64,000 bases of DNA, taken from the NCBI RefSeq assembly GCF_030272615.1, contig NC_081409.1, positions 242,297,332 to 242,361,331 of the forward strand, written 5' to 3'. Origin of the DNA: Cryptomeria japonica (Eukaryota; Streptophyta; Pinopsida; Cupressales; Cupressaceae). A model generated the notes under the pieces. That model did no database searches and was not told the origin of the DNA. It worked only from the letters and a program-made list of their open reading frames with translations. Below are positions 34,399 to 45,763 of the stretch, piece by piece. Every line of letters begins with the position of its first letter. Within the stretch, counting starts at the first letter, position 1. The translations under genes were made by a program, and so were the position numbers.

Positions 34399-36134
34399 TC
34401 AATTTTGCTCTCTGGGTATCTGCTCAAAGTCTATCTTCATGAACTGTTGTTTCAAGTCATCCACCATTCTTTTATAGGGCATTAATTTCTCGTCCTTTGT
34501 TTGGTAGTCATTAGTTGCTTGATGAATTACAAGTTGAGAGTCCCCAAAAACACGAAGTTCCTGGATCTTCCACTGAACTGTAATCCGTAATCCAGTTGTT
34601 AATGCCTCATATTCCGCTATGTTATTAGTGCAGGGAAATGATAATCGATATGATTTTGGTATAGAATCTCCTTGAGGATTTATGAAGAGGATGCCAGCTC
34701 TTGCCCCATGCTGTGTGTATGAGCCGTCAAAGTATAGTTGCCAAGGCTTTGCATGCGACACTGTTAAAATGGATTCATCTGGAAATTCTGAAATTAGAGG
34801 AGCATCATCTATCATGGGAGCCTTTGCTAGCTGATCTGCGATAGATTGTCCTTTTATTGATTTTCTGTCCACATACTTGATATCGAATTCACTCAAGATC
34901 ATCACCCATTTGGCTAGTCGCTTAGTAAGTGTTTCTTTATTGAGAAGGTATTTCAATCGATCAATCCTTGCAACCAACTTAGTCTTATGAGTTAGCATGT
35001 AATGTCATAATTTCTGCGAAGCAAAGACCATAGCGAGACATGCACACTCAATTGGTGTGTAGTTTAGCTCATATCCCACCAATGTGTGACTGATATAGTA
35101 TACTACCTTTTCTTTGCCCTCAGCAACTTGTTGTGCTAAGAGTGCCCCCAGTGCTGTTGAAGTAGCTGATATGTATAGTAATAGAGGTTGGTTCGGAATT
35201 GGTGGCATCAAAACCAGTGGATTCAGAAGATAATCTTTGAGTGTCTGTAAAGCCCATTGATAGTTATCATCCCATTTGAATTTGATGTTTTTATGTAGCA
35301 AGTGGTGGAAAGGATTACACTTATCTGCAAGTTGTGCTATGAATCTTCGTATGGACTGGAGTCTCCCTTGCAAAGATCGAAGTTGACTGATGTTCTGTGG
35401 TGGTTGCATCTCCACGATGGCCTTGACTTTTGTTGGATTGGCTTCGATTCCTCTTTTTGATATAATGAATCCCAAGAGCTTCCCAAAGGTTACTCCAAAG
35501 ACACATTTCTTGGGGTTTAATCTTACTTTATACTTTTCCAACCGATCAAAGATGACTGAAAGTATGTCCAGATGTGTATCTTTGTCTATTGATTTGCCCA
35601 AGAGGTCATCAACATAATCTTCCACAGTCACGTGCATGAGATCATGAAAGATAGTAGTCATGGCTCTTTGATACGTAGCACCTGCATTTTTTAGCCCAAA
35701 GGGCATGACATTCCAACATAAAGTTCCCCAAGGACAAGTGAATGTTGTTTTGTGCTGGTCTTCAGACACGATTTTATTTGATTGTAACCAGAGAATCCAT
35801 CCATCAAAGATAACATCACATGACCTGCTGTGAGATAGACAATCAAGTCAATATTTGGTAATGGAAAATCGTCTTTAGGACAAGCTTTGTTGATGTCTCT
35901 GAAATCTGTACATATTCGGATACTACGATCTGGTTTACTGACAGGCACTAAGTTGGAGATCCATTTGGGATAATCAATTGGGCGTATGAATACGACATCC
36001 AATAATTTCTCAAGCTCTGGTTTGACTAATAATGCGACTTGTGGAGGCATCTTCCTTAATTTTCGTTTCACTAGTTTTGCCCCCGGTTTAACTATCAAAT
36101 GATGCATTACCAAATCTGGATCCAATCCAAGCAT
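34399..36134 (-). pseudogene. reverse transcriptase with two RNase H domains
   Basis: RT blocks run from VKPELEKLLDVVFIRPIDYP through RICTDFRDINKACPKDDFPLP and SLMDGFSGYNQI; after a frameshift near 35770 come MPFGLKNAGATYQRAM and VEDYVDDLLGKS (catalytic YVDD). The first RNase H (ATSTALGALLAQQV, YTPIECACLAMVFASQKL) is Ty3-type. A second RNase H follows at about 34420-34780 (LYFDGSYTQHGARAGILF, NNIAEYEALTTGL, VFGDSQLVIHQ), the archaeal-like type characteristic of Tat elements. Stops at 35005 and 34399 are TGA where Arg is expected. Confidence 0.93.
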
Positions 36135-38217
36135 ATCAGCGTATGACCATGCAAAGTTGATTTGTCATTCCATGAAGAAACTTGTGAATTTTGACCTTTC
36201 TGACTTTGTCAAAGATTGAGCCAGGAATATGTTGTGTGGAACTTCTTCTGTGCCAATGTTTGTTTTGATAGTCTCCTCTACCAACATTGATGACTTTTCC
36301 TCATATGATGTTGGGAGAATGTCGAGCCTTCCATCTTCGAGTGCCTCAGAGAGGTTTTCGCCCTCATATACGTCCTTTCTTTTTACTTTTTTGGGGTCAG
36401 ACAATGCCACAATGTGGTTTTTGCCATAAGACCCTTGGTTTGTTTTTATTTTTATATTTTTGCAACTAGAAGGCCCGACACACTCACCAAAATATGCCAC
36501 GCTATTGAGTTCTATAGTGTATCCTGCTTTATGGTCCCCAAGGGGAAGATCATCTCGTATGCCAAGATAGTCAATAAAAGCTTCATCATTTTGGAATGTG
36601 TCAAACTGTGTAGGTCCTTCATGGTCCCAGTCAATGAGTTGGTGGTGAACAAGTGGAAGGCCTTTGATGTCTTCGAAGTTAGCAGGGCTAAGAGTGAAGA
36701 TGTGGTTATATTCAGGTATGTCAAGGTAGTTATCAAGGTCATCATTGGCACTCTCCTCATCTGTCTCGATCATGAACAAATCCAAATTATCATCACTAGT
36801 AGCGCATTCTGGGACAAGTGTTCTCATTCCATGTGATTTCAACCTAGGACCTAGAGGCAAGGACTGTATGGGATCCTTCGAGGTTGTTTCTTGACCAACT
36901 TTGAATTTTTCATAAAATTCCTCTTCTTCTGTGGGTTCATCTGGCTCTCTGAATGTCTCGGTGAGTTCGTATTCACTGAAGGATTTGTCTGAACCCCATT
37001 CCCATTCATTGGAGTCTGTGGAATAGCAATTCTCTTATTGTATTTTGGTAGCTTTGATTTGTAATGCTTCTTTTGTTCTTTGAGTGTGGACCTTGGAAGT
37101 CATGAAACCAAGTCCCTTCGAGCGTTCCTTTTTGAATACCAATTCAGGTTGTAAAGGTTCAATGATGCCTTCCTTTCTTAACCCAAGAGGGATTTTGCCA
37201 TCATACCCAAATTTTTGTAAAATCTTGAACCCTTTGCCATACTTCTCACATGGTATACTGATGTGATCTTGTGTATTATTTTCAAGGTCTTTGTAAAGCA
37301 TTTTGTATAAGTCTTCCTTTTCCAGTTCACCCCATCTTTGAAAGATAGTAGGGTCCCATTTGAGTATAATGATAGATACCTACTTATTAGGATGTGGTCT
37401 TCCATATTCTTTTGGTGAACTCATGACTTGTTGTAAGTACATGGTTTGATTCAAAGTGTATTCACCCATGCCCTTGTCCTAAAATTTGTCTTTAAGCTTA
37501 CCTTGTTTTGATGTCAAAGGTTTTAATGACTCAGGATCAATGTATGCAGAAGAAGGAGCAACTTCGCGATTACTAGGAATGATCGTATCAATTTTCGGTC
37601 TCAAGTTATTGCAGTATATGAATGGATTAGGATCTCCATTAACTGTTAATTCAACTCCATTGTGAGGAAACTTAATGCATTGGTGGTATGTAGATGGGAC
37701 TGCCCTCATTTCATGAATCCAAGGACATCCCAATAATATATTGTATGTGAGATCTAGGTCTATGACTTGACAAATCACATCCTTTGTAACTAGCCCATCT
37801 CTGAGAGGTAAGGTGACTGTGCCTTTGGATGAACACTCTTCGTCATCATATGCCTTGATAGTAATTTTGTTTGTAGAATTCACAGCTTTATCAGAATATC
37901 TCAATTGTTTAATAGTGCTCAATGTACAAATGTTTAGACTTGCTCCTCCATCTATCATGACTCGTTTTATTTGATGTTTGTGTATGAAGGCTTCAATGTG
38001 TAACGGTGCATTATGTGGCTGACTTACGGAGGTGTCATCGGCTTCTGTGAATGTAAGGGAGTGTGGAATGGAAAGGTATCCCACCATGGCTTGAAACTGG
38101 TCCACATTCAGATCAGTAGGGACAACAGTGTCTCTCAAGATTTTGTCAAGAATAGCTTTATGTGTGGGGGATATGCATAAGAGATCAAGGATGGAGATGA
38201 GCGCGGGTGTCTTCCCT
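36135..38217 (-). pseudogene. protease, G-patch and acidic spacer of Tat-like element
   Basis: A retropepsin lies at about 37600-38010 with VMIDGGASLNICTL as active site and LGCPWIHEM...HQCIKFPHNG downstream. A G-patch-like segment follows at about 37110-37240 (GKGFKILQKFGYDGKIPLG, later SKGLGF). Then comes an acidic spacer (about 36180-36990) before the RT. Stops near 37479, 37378, 37035 and 36165 interrupt one frame; 36165 is TGA where the right-end relative has Arg. The protease triad is Asp-Gly-Gly. Confidence 0.85.
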
Positions 38218-38219
38218 AA

Positions 38220-40526
38220 CTATTCTACAAGATCATACTCAGGCTTGGTTGATGAGGAAGCAGTGTTTTTAGCTTGAGCACCTTGCAAAGTGAATTTACC
38301 TCGATGATTTGTAACATTACATTCAGAGGTAGGTTCGGAAGAAGATCCAATGCCTTTTAGGACAATTTTGGGTCTTTGGGTAGAATTCTCAGGCGTTTTA
38401 TCCTTGATGATAATGGTAGAGACATAATTGTCCATCAAAATGTGATTGATAGTTGAATTGTAGTTATAGGATGCTCTGGTATAGTTGGTTTGGTCATCTG
38501 TGGCTGTAGCCTTTCCCTCGTCATGTTTTGGGAATGGTTCCTTAAACATCTCATGTTCTTGATTGGATGAGTGTCCTTCAATCTCATTGTCACCTCTATC
38601 AATAAGATCTTGTATGATGTTCTTCAGTCGATGACAATTTCCTGTTTTATGTCCTTTGCTCTTATGAAATTCACAATATTCATCATCATTCCACCAATTT
38701 GGTTTAACCTTTGGTTCATATGGAAGAAAATATGGAACTGTGATTACTTTGTTTGCCACCAAGTTCTTGAAAACTGACTCAAGTAGTTCTCTCAATGGGG
38801 TGTACTTCCTTCGTGATCTGGAAGTTGTTTGAGTATTCACTTGATTGTTTGTAGAGCTTGATCCAGAAAAAATGATTTTTGGTCGTACCGTATTGGCATC
38901 AACAACACCATCATTGACTGTGTTCTTGTTTTTGTTCCAAAATCTTGGCTTATCTTTTCCTTTAAAGTCATCTTTGTTTTCTTTGAATATCTTAATGACT
39001 CCTTGCTCAATTAGGACCTTTTCTGTCACTAAGCCTTTTTCAATGATGTCCTTGAAGGTGGACAAACAAGCTTTCCTTAGATCATAGCCAATGTCTTTGT
39101 TAACATTCTGGGTGAACATCTCTACCATTTGTTTCTATGGAATTTCACAAGAGCATCTGTTGGCTAAATTCCTCCATCTTTGTAAAAATGATGAAAAAGA
39201 CTCTCCATCCCTTTGCTTGGTGTTGCACAAGGCAGTGACTGATATGTCTGTCTCTATGTTGTATGAGAAATGTTGGATAAATGCCTCTGCTAAGTCACCC
39301 CATGACTTAATTCCAGGTGGAAGCTGAGAGAACCATTCCATAGCTTGATCACCTAAGCTTTGTGGGAACAATCTCATCAAATATGTCTCTTCTGCTGCTA
39401 CCTCAATGCAAGTTATGAAAAACTGTCTTATGTGTGCCTTAGGATCTCCTTTTCCTCTATACTTATCAAACTCAGGCGTCACAAAGTGTGTAGGAAATGG
39501 AGGCATTGGAATGCTTTTGTCAAATGGACAGGGACATATGTCTCTCATTGTGTATGTTGGCTTCGGGGTATTTATGTCCTCCATTTTCTTTTGTAAATCC
39601 TTGATTTGCTGTTCCAAATTGCTCTTAGGTGGAGATCGACTTCTTGGACCATACCCCATGCTTGAGGCACCAATTGGAGGAGGAGCATGTTGCATATATG
39701 GATGATATTGATCATACACATGTTCATATGGAGGAGGTATATAATGATGCTGTGTATATGGACCACAAGGTATAGAGTCATGTTGAGGAACAACATATTT
39801 TCTTTGTCCATGTATACCATACTCTATAGGAATGTCATGAGTTTGTTCTAGTGTGTTGCCCCCAAATTTGACGCGGGGTTTCCTTGTGTCCAAATTTTGA
39901 GCATGCCTTTGAATATCCAATTGCTTTGGTGGTTGATCCTTAGCATTGGTATGTGATTGAGCATATTTTTCTGCATAAGACTTCCATAATGGTCTGCAAA
40001 GGTGAGTATGATATGCTTGACCATGTGTGTAAGGGACCTCTAGTTTTTGAAACAAAGATGATGGTGATTCATGCACCAATTGTGGTCCTCTATTGCCTCC
40101 ACTATTAGGCCTCCTTTGATCCATGTTGGAGTGAGTTTGTTGCAAAGGTCGATTTTCCATTATTTGAGACATGTCAAAATCATGAAGGATCTTGGTTCCA
40201 CTTTGTGCCATCACTTGTAAGAAGTATTGTCTATCTCTCCTCATTATTTCCTCAACCAATCGATTGAAATGGGGATTCACAATGGTGTCTTCCACTTCTG
40301 CTGAATGTACAGAGAAGTTGTCCATATTGTCATTGTGTGTATCATTGTTGTTTGTAGTGTCCATGTTCTCAAAATTTGGAATGTTTCTATAGGCATCCAT
40401 GTCAGGTAATGTGTTATGATCAGAATTGAAAAAGATATCATTGTCATACTCATAGACACTCATGTTTGCGGACTCTTGAGCCTCTTTAGCTTCTCTCCTA
40501 GATTTTTGGAAATGGGTTTCAACCAT
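38220..40526 (-). pseudogene. gag of Tat-like element
   Basis: One frame of about 768 codons from ATG at 40526 (MVETHFQKSRREAKEA) with a single internal TAG at 39135, where Gln precedes KQMVEMF. An acidic N-terminus (residues 20-90) is followed by a Pro/His/Tyr-rich linker, then the gag domain (PEFDKYRGKGDPKAHIRQF, MRLFPQSLGDQAMEWFSQLP, LCNTKQRDGESFSSFLQRW) and a knuckle CEFHKSKGHKTGNCHRLK at about 38670. The frame ends in YDLVE then TAG at 38220, beyond which the protease region continues in frame. The right-end element has a clear homologue. Confidence 0.9.
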
Positions 40527-41029
40527 GAACTAGGTATTGACCAAGATGTGTGAGACTAGATGAAAATGGAAAGAGTATGGAAGACCAAGAGTTGGATGAA
40601 ATGTAAATGAATCTGAGGTTTACTTGCAATGTCCAAAGTGTAAGACCAAGTATGTATGTAGTAGAGTAGGTGTGGCTTCCAAAGAGATGATAGTTTCTCT
40701 TGATGAGGTAAGTTGACCTTGACTCTAAGTAAGACCAAATGAGACCCAAAGGTGATAGACCTTGATGAGGGACCACTCAGCAAAATGTTGTTGTATGTAG
40801 TGTGTTGACAAAGTATGATGAGGACAAGCAAGTGACCTTTTGACTCAAGTTTAGACAAATGTGTATGTAATGCAAGGTGTAAAGCAATGATGGACTTTGT
40901 GAGACCCAAAGACAGGTTGCATGCTAGATGAAAAACCCAGAGAGATAACCTAGCAAGCTCAATAAGTCTGAAACTGACTGTTCTTGTTTGCTGAATTATG
41001 AAGGTTTTCGATCCTGAACATAGACGTGC

Positions 41030-41240
41030 TTGTATACTTCACAGACGCGCTTAAATGACACAGACACTATTCCGTCAGACACATACGTGCTTAAATGACA
41101 CAAACATGGTTCTGTCAGACATAAACACATTTATGAGATGTTGCAATGTTGCTCAAAAGACACAGATGCGTTTCTGTCCTTCACAGACGCGGTTATATGA
41201 CATAGACGTGGTTCTGTCAGACACAGACACGTTTCTACAA
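41030..41240. repeat. CACAGACGCG-type repeats, leader cluster 1
   Basis: Units such as CACAGACGCGCTTAAATGA, CACAGACGCGGTTATATGA and ACACGTTTCT recur about every 30 bases. CACAGACGCGC is the exact reverse complement of the 11-mer in the PMD intron. Confidence 0.75.
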
Positions 41241-42449
41241 AATCTATGCAATTTTTCCAATATATGAAGTTGCTTGTTGTGACCAAATTTGAATGTTTGA
41301 CTATTTTTCGTGACAAGAGGACACAATGTTGATGAGGACTCAATGTTTGCAAGTGTTTAGACTCCAAATGACTCCAAGACAAGTGTGTTGTTTGATGTAA
41401 AATTGTTTTGCATACACTTGAAGACACAAAAGACACAATGTTTTGATGTTTGGTCTTGAATGTTTGAATGTTAAAAATAAGTCAAGCACAATTCTTATGG
41501 CTGGCCAAGACAATAGTTGTTGATCCCACATGGAGTTTCCCTCGAGGCTATGCTATTCAGAGTGGATACTTAGATGCTTGACCCCACTGGCTCCACCCTC
41601 GACACTCATTTCTTGGGGTAGCCAAGCATCAGTAGCCACGAAAACTCTTCATGGCGAAATTTGTATCTCTACTAAAAACCGTATGTGTGTGTGCCGCTAC
41701 CAGAGGTCCGACCTCCTGCCCCAACAACTAGAAGGATTTTGGCTTCTAAAACAAAAAGGTGCTAGTAAGGGCATCCGCTCATGTGGCCATACATGGGGCA
41801 CTTTCAGCTCTGTAAATATAGAAGACTCCCATTCAGTAGGGGTTATGCCCTACAAATGATCAAATAAATTTGATCAAACGGGTTTATGGGGAGACATAGT
41901 GTCGGTATGAACTAATCAGCACACATTATCCATAGTTTTCACCATGGATACAGTTATTTATAGTGGTTTGGAAGAAGATGGCTTTTCTTTTGCTACCACT
42001 TGGGTCGTTCTCTCCTCACTAGTAGTCCTAATGACCACACGGGGAGACAGGCCCTCTAAAGATTAAACAAAAAGAGCCTACTACTCAAGACACAAAAGAC
42101 AATGGTTCAATTTTAGTGCACCAATTGAAGTGTTTGCTAATCTATGAAAACAAGGCACACAATAAAAGATAAAAAACTCTTGCCAAGGTCCTGCAACAAA
42201 GATCTATTAGTAGTTTGGATTGTTTGAAATAATCACCTCTTCCTGCAAGCACACAAGTTAGGTAAATTTTAGATCCAAAAGACTTTGTGAAATAAGGGCC
42301 TTCAACAAAACGATTTTGCTTCCAAGACAAGCTGTACCACTTTTGTTAGCTAGATCTGAAGATGTTAGCCCAAAATAAACCAGATCTGAAATCCGAATGA
42401 TGAAAAATTGAATCAATGAAATAAAAAATGCAACAACAGAACACAAATG

Positions 42450-42690
42450 CAGTTGTCACAGACACAGACGTTGCTAGAACACACAGACGTGCCTAAACCT
42501 GACACAGACGTGGCTATCGAATGTAGACGTGTTTGACGACTTCACAAACGCGGCTGAGGAACACAAACACGTTTCCCGAAATCTGCAAAAAAAAAAAATA
42601 TTGTCGAAGACGCAAACGCGGTTCCAGGTGTCACATACATGGCAGAAAATCAAAAATGCGATCCGAAAGTGCGTAGACGCGAAATATCAA
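42450..42690. repeat. CACAGACG-type repeats, leader cluster 2
   Basis: Similar short units (CACAGACGTG, CACAAACGCGGCT, GACGCAAACGCGGTT) immediately downstream of the primer-binding site when read on the minus strand. Confidence 0.7.
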
Positions 42691-42767
42691 AATGTTGTCA
42701 GAAACGTTAGATCTGCAACTTCAAAACAAAAATCTGCAACAAAAGATGTTAAATGCAAAAGGGACAA

Positions 42768-42787
42768 GAGTCCCACCGGGCGTGCCA
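42768..42787 (-). promoter_or_regulatory. primer-binding site of Tat-like element
   Basis: On the minus strand TGGCACGCCCGGTGGGACTC begins three bases after the 5' LTR. Its complement ends in CCA and looks like a tRNA 3' end with a T-arm, but I could not name the tRNA. Confidence 0.8.
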
Positions 42788-42790
42788 AAA

Positions 42791-43573
42791 TGTATATGGT
42801 GAAAATGGATAACCACAATGTTGAAAGACTACATGAATTCAACCACAAAAACCCTAGCCTAACAACAACAAAGATCCACCATAACATATGAAGATTACCT
42901 AAGACAATGCAAATCAAATGAAATCACAAAGATTATACCATCACATGTCCAATAGGGTTTGGATCTCCATTCTTCCTATCTCTATTGATCTTGCTTGATA
43001 TATTTGCTCTCAGATTTTATGTGCACAAGAACTCAACAAAGAACGAAAATGTGGTTGCAAGTAGGATCACATATGAAAGTGCAAAACCATAGTGTAGTCC
43101 AGTCATCAAGTAGTTAGTTCGGGTTGATAATGAAGGAAATATCCTCTTATATAGAAGACACTATATGAAATGGAGGGATAAGATTGAGAGGTGTAAAAGA
43201 TAAATGGTCGGCTATGATTAGAGGGTAAGTAGAAGAAATAATAAAATAATGAAAGGGTAGGTAGTGTATGAATTAAGAGATGAATGACATGTGTCGGGTA
43301 GAAAAGGTTAATGAATTAATTAAATAAATAAAGATCTATTTAATTAATAGAGGAAGTGGGATCAATTAAATAAATAAAATATTTATTTAATTTAGGAAAA
43401 GGATAATTTAAATAAATAAATGTATTTATTTAAATGAGAAATAAGGCTAGAAGAGGATAAATGAATTAATTAAATAAATAAAGATTTATTTAATTAATAG
43501 AAGAATTAGGCTTAAATAATTAAATAAATAAAGATATTTATTTAATTAGACATGACAATTTTAGGTGTCTACA
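42791..43573 (-). repeat. 5' LTR of Tat-like element
   Basis: 783 bases, same ends as the 3' LTR. TATATAA box on the minus strand at 43147-43153. Followed by the right TSD copy ACAAG at 43574-43578. Confidence 0.93.
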
Positions 43574-43578
43574 ACAAG

Positions 43579-43956
43579 CAGTCAAACATTTACTATATTT
43601 TACAATAGTACAAATAGGAAAAAGCACTAAATCTATTTATAGACTTTCTAAATTTTATGTACATAAGTTACAAATACTTTATTTTCACAATATTGAAAGA
43701 TTTCTATATGACAAGCTAGAACATAACAAGTCATCAGATGGACAACCACACTGTTCTCATTCCAAATTACTGTCCCAATATGGAGAAAAATAGATTAATA
43801 GTTAGAACTGAGAACCAAACATCAGAACCGAAAATGAAAAATGACATTTTTTCAAAAAGAAATGCCATTTTCCATAAGTAATATTTAATGCTTTATAACT
43901 GAGTTTGAGAAGCAAAAGCAATGTATGCATCTAGTTAGTGCTAAGTAGTGGTTGTC
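43579..43956. other. 3' flank of DCN1-like pseudogene
   Basis: AT-rich, no frame. It may include the old 3' UTR; the Tat-like element was inserted about 380 bases beyond the stop codon. Confidence 0.4.
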
Positions 43957-44252
43957 TCATCTCAACCTTTTTTGTGCCCATTCAACATAATCATCCAAAA
44001 GCAAAGGCCATGCATCAGATGAATCATAAATATCAAAGCTTGGATAATTGATCTATATCAAAACTTAAAAAGACATTAACAATCATCATAAATATAAATT
44101 ATCTAGAAAGTAAAAAAAAGTCACATGTGCATATCAAGCATACCTTATTAAAAAAGCTTAGAAAACACTGCCGCTGGTCAGGAATAATGGCTTTACAATC
44201 CTCCTAGTTATAAAAACATGAACAAACTTCAATAAAAAAACAACTGTAGACA

Positions 44253-44420
44253 AATCACAGGAAAAATGAAAGCAAACTTCAAGATACAAGATACAAGATG
44301 AAAAATGATGCATTGAAATAATGTTACTTTAGTCAAAAAGCAGACTGGAGACAAATCACATGAAATATGAAAGCAAACTTCAAGATACAAGATGAAAAGT
44401 AATGCATTTCAAATAATGTT
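44253..44420. repeat. intronic tandem duplication
   Basis: A segment of about 96 bases containing GAAAGCAAACTTCAAGATACAAG is present twice in tandem, between exon 7 and exon 6 of the DCN1-like pseudogene. The region where the missing end of exon 6 should lie abuts it. Confidence 0.7.
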
Positions 44421-44982
44421 ATTGAGCTTTGATGTGCTCTCTGTATTTGAGAGACGCCCAACTTTAGCAACTCACACAGACACTTTCTATGTCCAGATAT
44501 TTTTGTCCATCTTCTGTATGATAAAACATGTTGCAAAAAGGTTATGAAAACAAAGAAAACTAAACTGAATATTTGAATGAGATGAGACACTGAAAAATTA
44601 GGAAGTAAATACCTGTCAGACATTACTGGAAAGAGCAAGTATAAAAGTCCCAAAAGTTTTGGGAACGCATAACCTTAACAATGTTCAATACAGTAAAATA
44701 ATCAGTCTGGGAACAAAAGATATTACTCCACTTAAGGAATGATCCAAATTCAACATTTTCACATGCCTATATATATGACTTCCTATGTGATCTCATATAC
44801 ATATTTGACATTCTTGGAAGGTTTGTAAATTCAGAAAGATTTTCTTAAACACATAACCCATTCACCTCTTGCTCTAATGCATGAAGTGAATTCTTTAACT
44901 TATCAATGGTATTGACTTTCAATGATTGAAGGCCTCTGTGCCAACCCTCCTGTAGCAGGACAAACAATAAGATATAATTTGG

Positions 44983-45451
44983 TGTGAGACATGAAACAAC
45001 TCTGATACCATGTGATATTTTGCCAAGATCAAGAGGCAATGGAAAGCACAAATAAGAGAGATAAAATATACGATAGAAATAAACTGTATTCTATCAAGAT
45101 GAAAATACTGATCAACTGGATCATCAGTCGATACATACAATGAATATGAGCCCGCTTATATAGGCAAGGCTATATAGATATGTGAGTACACAAACATGAC
45201 ATGTGGCTCAATAAGAAACAAGGGTAGGTAGGAGAAACAATATAATAGTCCACATGAGGTGGATCACCCACTAAATGTGGAGTGTAACAACAAGATCACA
45301 CCTTAAAAGGTGGAAATTCTCCTACACACACTAGCCCAATGTGGCACAAACACCCAATTGTCTCATACCCAAACTACTATGAAATGCATTTCCTAAGTAA
45401 ACTTAAGTAAGGTGTAATAATATCCAAGATGAATAATTATTTACACCAACA
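44983..45451 (-). repeat. 3' LTR of copia-2
   Basis: 469 bases; minus strand starts TGTTGGTGTAAATAATT and ends TGTCTCACA. TATATAA box (minus) at 45156-45162. An internal primer-site-like TGGTATCAGAG occurs at 45000-45010 (minus). Confidence 0.92.
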
Positions 45452-45463
45452 CCCCCCCTTAAG
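45452..45463 (-). promoter_or_regulatory. polypurine tract of copia-2
   Basis: On the minus strand CTTAAGGGGGGG directly precedes the 3' LTR. Confidence 0.8.
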
Positions 45464-45763
45464 TGCAACTTAGGGGAATGCTCTAAAGTCTACAATGCAA
45501 CTAAGCAATGCAAGATGGGTCCCGGCTATGAGGCCATGTTAGGTACCCATGTACAAATGCAAATGCATGAAAACCAATGCAAGGAAATCTCTCACAAAGC
45601 GAGGAAAGAGAGAAAAACCCAATGGGAAAAAACCCTCCCCCAAAAGAGAGATGAAAACTAGATACAAAGAACTCTCATAGAAGTATGTGAAGGAGAAAAC
45701 CCCATGTGAAGAAAAAGTCCCCACCATATGAAAGAAGAAGAAGAGAGTCTAGGAAGCCCCCCC

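Larger units (their letters stand above)
40527..42767 (-). other. 5' leader of Tat-like element
   Basis: About 2.2 kb between the primer site and gag with no supported ORF. Two clusters of CACAGACGCG-type repeats (plus-strand reading) lie at about 41030-41240 and 42450-42690. A 41520-42100 segment is more GC-balanced; its 109-codon plus-strand frame has no recognisable domain. Confidence 0.6.
27212..43573 (-). mobile_element. complete 16.4 kb Tat-like Ty3/gypsy element, TSD ACAAG
   Basis: Exact ends: LTRs 27212-27991 and 42791-43573, with ACAAG at 27207-27211 and 43574-43578. Reading on the minus strand: 5' LTR, primer-binding site, 2.2 kb leader, gag, protease, G-patch, spacer, RT, RNase H, a second RNase H, integrase, then a 5 kb 3' region that carries an antisense plant-mobile-domain gene, then polypurine tract and 3' LTR. 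A second (archaeal-like) RNase H and a long 3' region, sometimes with an antisense ORF, are known marks of the plant Tat/Ogre lineage. Gag-pol needs only one frameshift, near 35770, besides stops. Confidence 0.93.

Noticed and set aside
36414-36836. 140-codon plus-strand frame
   Set aside because: Antisense of the Tat-like acidic spacer; no domain.
41530-41859. 109-codon plus-strand frame in Tat-like leader
   Set aside because: No domain and wrong orientation for the element; no splice or promoter signals seen.
42768-42787. tRNA gene 3' end
   Set aside because: Looks tRNA-like because it is the primer-binding site; no cloverleaf precedes it.
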